Assembly: GCF_020804225.1 (NCBI RefSeq)
Contig: NZ_WJBI01000001.1
Span: 174,942-238,941 of the forward strand
DNA: 64,000 nucleotides
Direction: 5' to 3'
Source: Methanosarcina sp. DH2
GTDB lineage: Archaea; Halobacteriota; Methanosarcinia; Methanosarcinales; Methanosarcinaceae
In this document: positions 63,316-64,000 of the stretch, one piece after another
How positions within the stretch are numbered: position 1 is the first letter of the stretch
Layout of the letters: the number at the start of each line of letters is the position of its first letter
The notes under the pieces: model-generated
What the model saw: only the letters and a program-made list of their open reading frames with translations
What the model was told of the DNA's origin: nothing
Database searches by the model: none
Position numbers and translations under genes: made by a program

Positions 63316-63937
63316 GGCTCGCCACCTTCCTCAAGACTTCAATTAAGGATTGAACTTATTGAGCATTGATTGAATATTGATTGAACATTCATTATTACTG
63401 GAATATTGTCTGTACTGTCAGCAGTGCTATTGTCCTGACAGTGTAGTCATCCTGACTGCTGTACTGATCAGGAAAGGAGTACTGCCCACTTTTCTACCTG
63501 GAGGGATTTCAGCAGCAATTGGGGCGTACAGATTCTGCTTCAGGTTTCAAGTCTTTTCTTTAAACCCTTAAAAATGGCAAAAGAGTCTGAGAAGTACTTT
63601 TTACCTGATTTTTCCATGTCCTGATACTCTTTCTGCGAGGTGAATCGAGGTTTAGAGTATCGAGCGTTTTCCTTTCCCTTTTCTGGCTAGCAAGTCTTCG
63701 GTAAATGGCAAATCCGGAGTTTGTCGCTTGCCAGAAATTTTTCTGGATACAGGTTCCCTCCAGGAAAGGTATATTTAAATGGCAAATACATACCTTTCCT
63801 GAAAGAGTATTGCAGGTCTAACTTACTTTTCAGTTAATATGACAACAATGCTCATGGAGAGGGAGTAGCACTGTCATCAGCGTGATTTTTTGAACCTTCC
63901 CGGCTCCCTTGTTCTTTATTATATTTTATTGTCCGGC
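63316..63937. other. Intergenic region with palindromes
   Basis: Between the chaperonin C-terminus and the CobW-like gene, both minus strand. 'taaatggcaaat' occurs at 63702-63713 and 63777-63788; the two perfect palindromes at 63731-63801 lie around the second copy. No gene recognised. Confidence 0.5.
63731..63801. promoter_or_regulatory. Two adjacent perfect palindromes
   Basis: CCAGAAA-TT-TTTCTGG at 63731-63746, and CAGGAAAGGTAT (63761-63772) with its exact complement at 63790-63801 around a 17-base spacer that includes the TATA-like atttaaat. Could be an operator/promoter for the CobW-like gene, although 430 bases upstream of its start, or a terminator of the chaperonin gene. Confidence 0.5.
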
Positions 63938-64000
63938 TTATTTCTTCGGGACTATCTCGTCTATCCTGAGGACACTCCTTGCTGTTTCCGTGCCTGCGAT
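63938..64000 (-). CDS. C-terminus of a group II chaperonin subunit (partial)
   Basis: The last 20 codons of a minus-strand gene entering from the right edge: AGTETARSVLRIDEIVPKK. This matches the thermosome C-terminal helix ('[13 protein letters not shown]'), as in the full subunit at 26880-28508, which reads [20 protein letters not shown]. It stops without the Gly/Met-rich tail, so it is a distinct subunit. Confidence 0.65.
   Translation of the reverse strand: MAGTETARSVLRIDEIVPKK

Overview
The window looks like chromosomal DNA of a Methanosarcina, most probably M. mazei or a close relative. It carries a methanol methyltransferase pair (mtaC-mtaB), F420-dependent methylene-H4MPT dehydrogenase (mtd), the methanofuran enzyme MfnB, an NrpR-type nitrogen repressor split in the Methanosarcina way (one HTH plus one NRD domain), a group II chaperonin, an archaeal TgtA and archaeal-type promoters. 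DNA composition is AT-rich with long intergenic regions, as usual for the genus. The order mtaC-mtaB ... cis-prenyltransferase ... nrpRI matches what I remember of the M. mazei mtaCB1/nrpRI neighbourhood, but I could not check this.

Layout. 1-10 kb is a sparsely coded surface/accessory region: a beta-helix surface protein running off the left edge, a second beta-helix protein with a DNRLRE (disaggregatase-type) C-terminus whose gene head is present in three tandem copies, a polysaccharide deacetylase and a large polytopic membrane protein. 10.6-29 kb is mostly housekeeping: YdjM-like hydrolase, mfnB with a divergent HisA-like gene, tmk, a DUF166 protein, a DUF2111 protein, mtd, serB with a coiled-coil partner, a UbiA / geranylgeranyl-reductase-like / radical SAM cassette, tgtA, a pyruvate-kinase-C-domain protein, a PAC2 proteasome-assembly chaperone with DUF473, and a thermosome subunit. 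29-34 kb has small membrane proteins and a redox module (HTH regulator, NapH-like Fe-S membrane protein, fused FAD/Fe-S/CCG dehydrogenase with a methionine-rich tail).

34.5-40.8 kb is the most striking block: a one-strand operon of KaiC, three different KaiB proteins and a six-PAS histidine kinase, without KaiA. KaiC keeps both ATPase sites and a Ser-Ser pair at the cyanobacterial phosphosite, but carries a long coiled-coil tail. 41.4-48.8 kb holds sufC-sufBD, a metallo-beta-lactamase-fold protein, nrpRI, a zinc-ribbon/winged-helix protein, a cis-prenyltransferase-family protein lacking the catalytic Asp motif (Nogo-B-receptor-like subunit), YchF and tRNA-Arg(GCG).

50-63.3 kb is a methanol-utilisation island, all on the minus strand: CobW-like G3E GTPase, mtaC, mtaB, an acetate-transporter-family protein, a CDF-family membrane protein with an altered metal site, two tandem HyuA-type ASKHA ATPases without a HyuB partner, and two Msr-type (HTH + DUF1724) regulators. 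The inferred logic is that MtaB/MtaC activate methanol, the regulators control the operon through its long leader, and the GTPase and/or ATPases load, repair or reactivate the corrinoid protein. The right edge catches the C-terminus of another group II chaperonin subunit.
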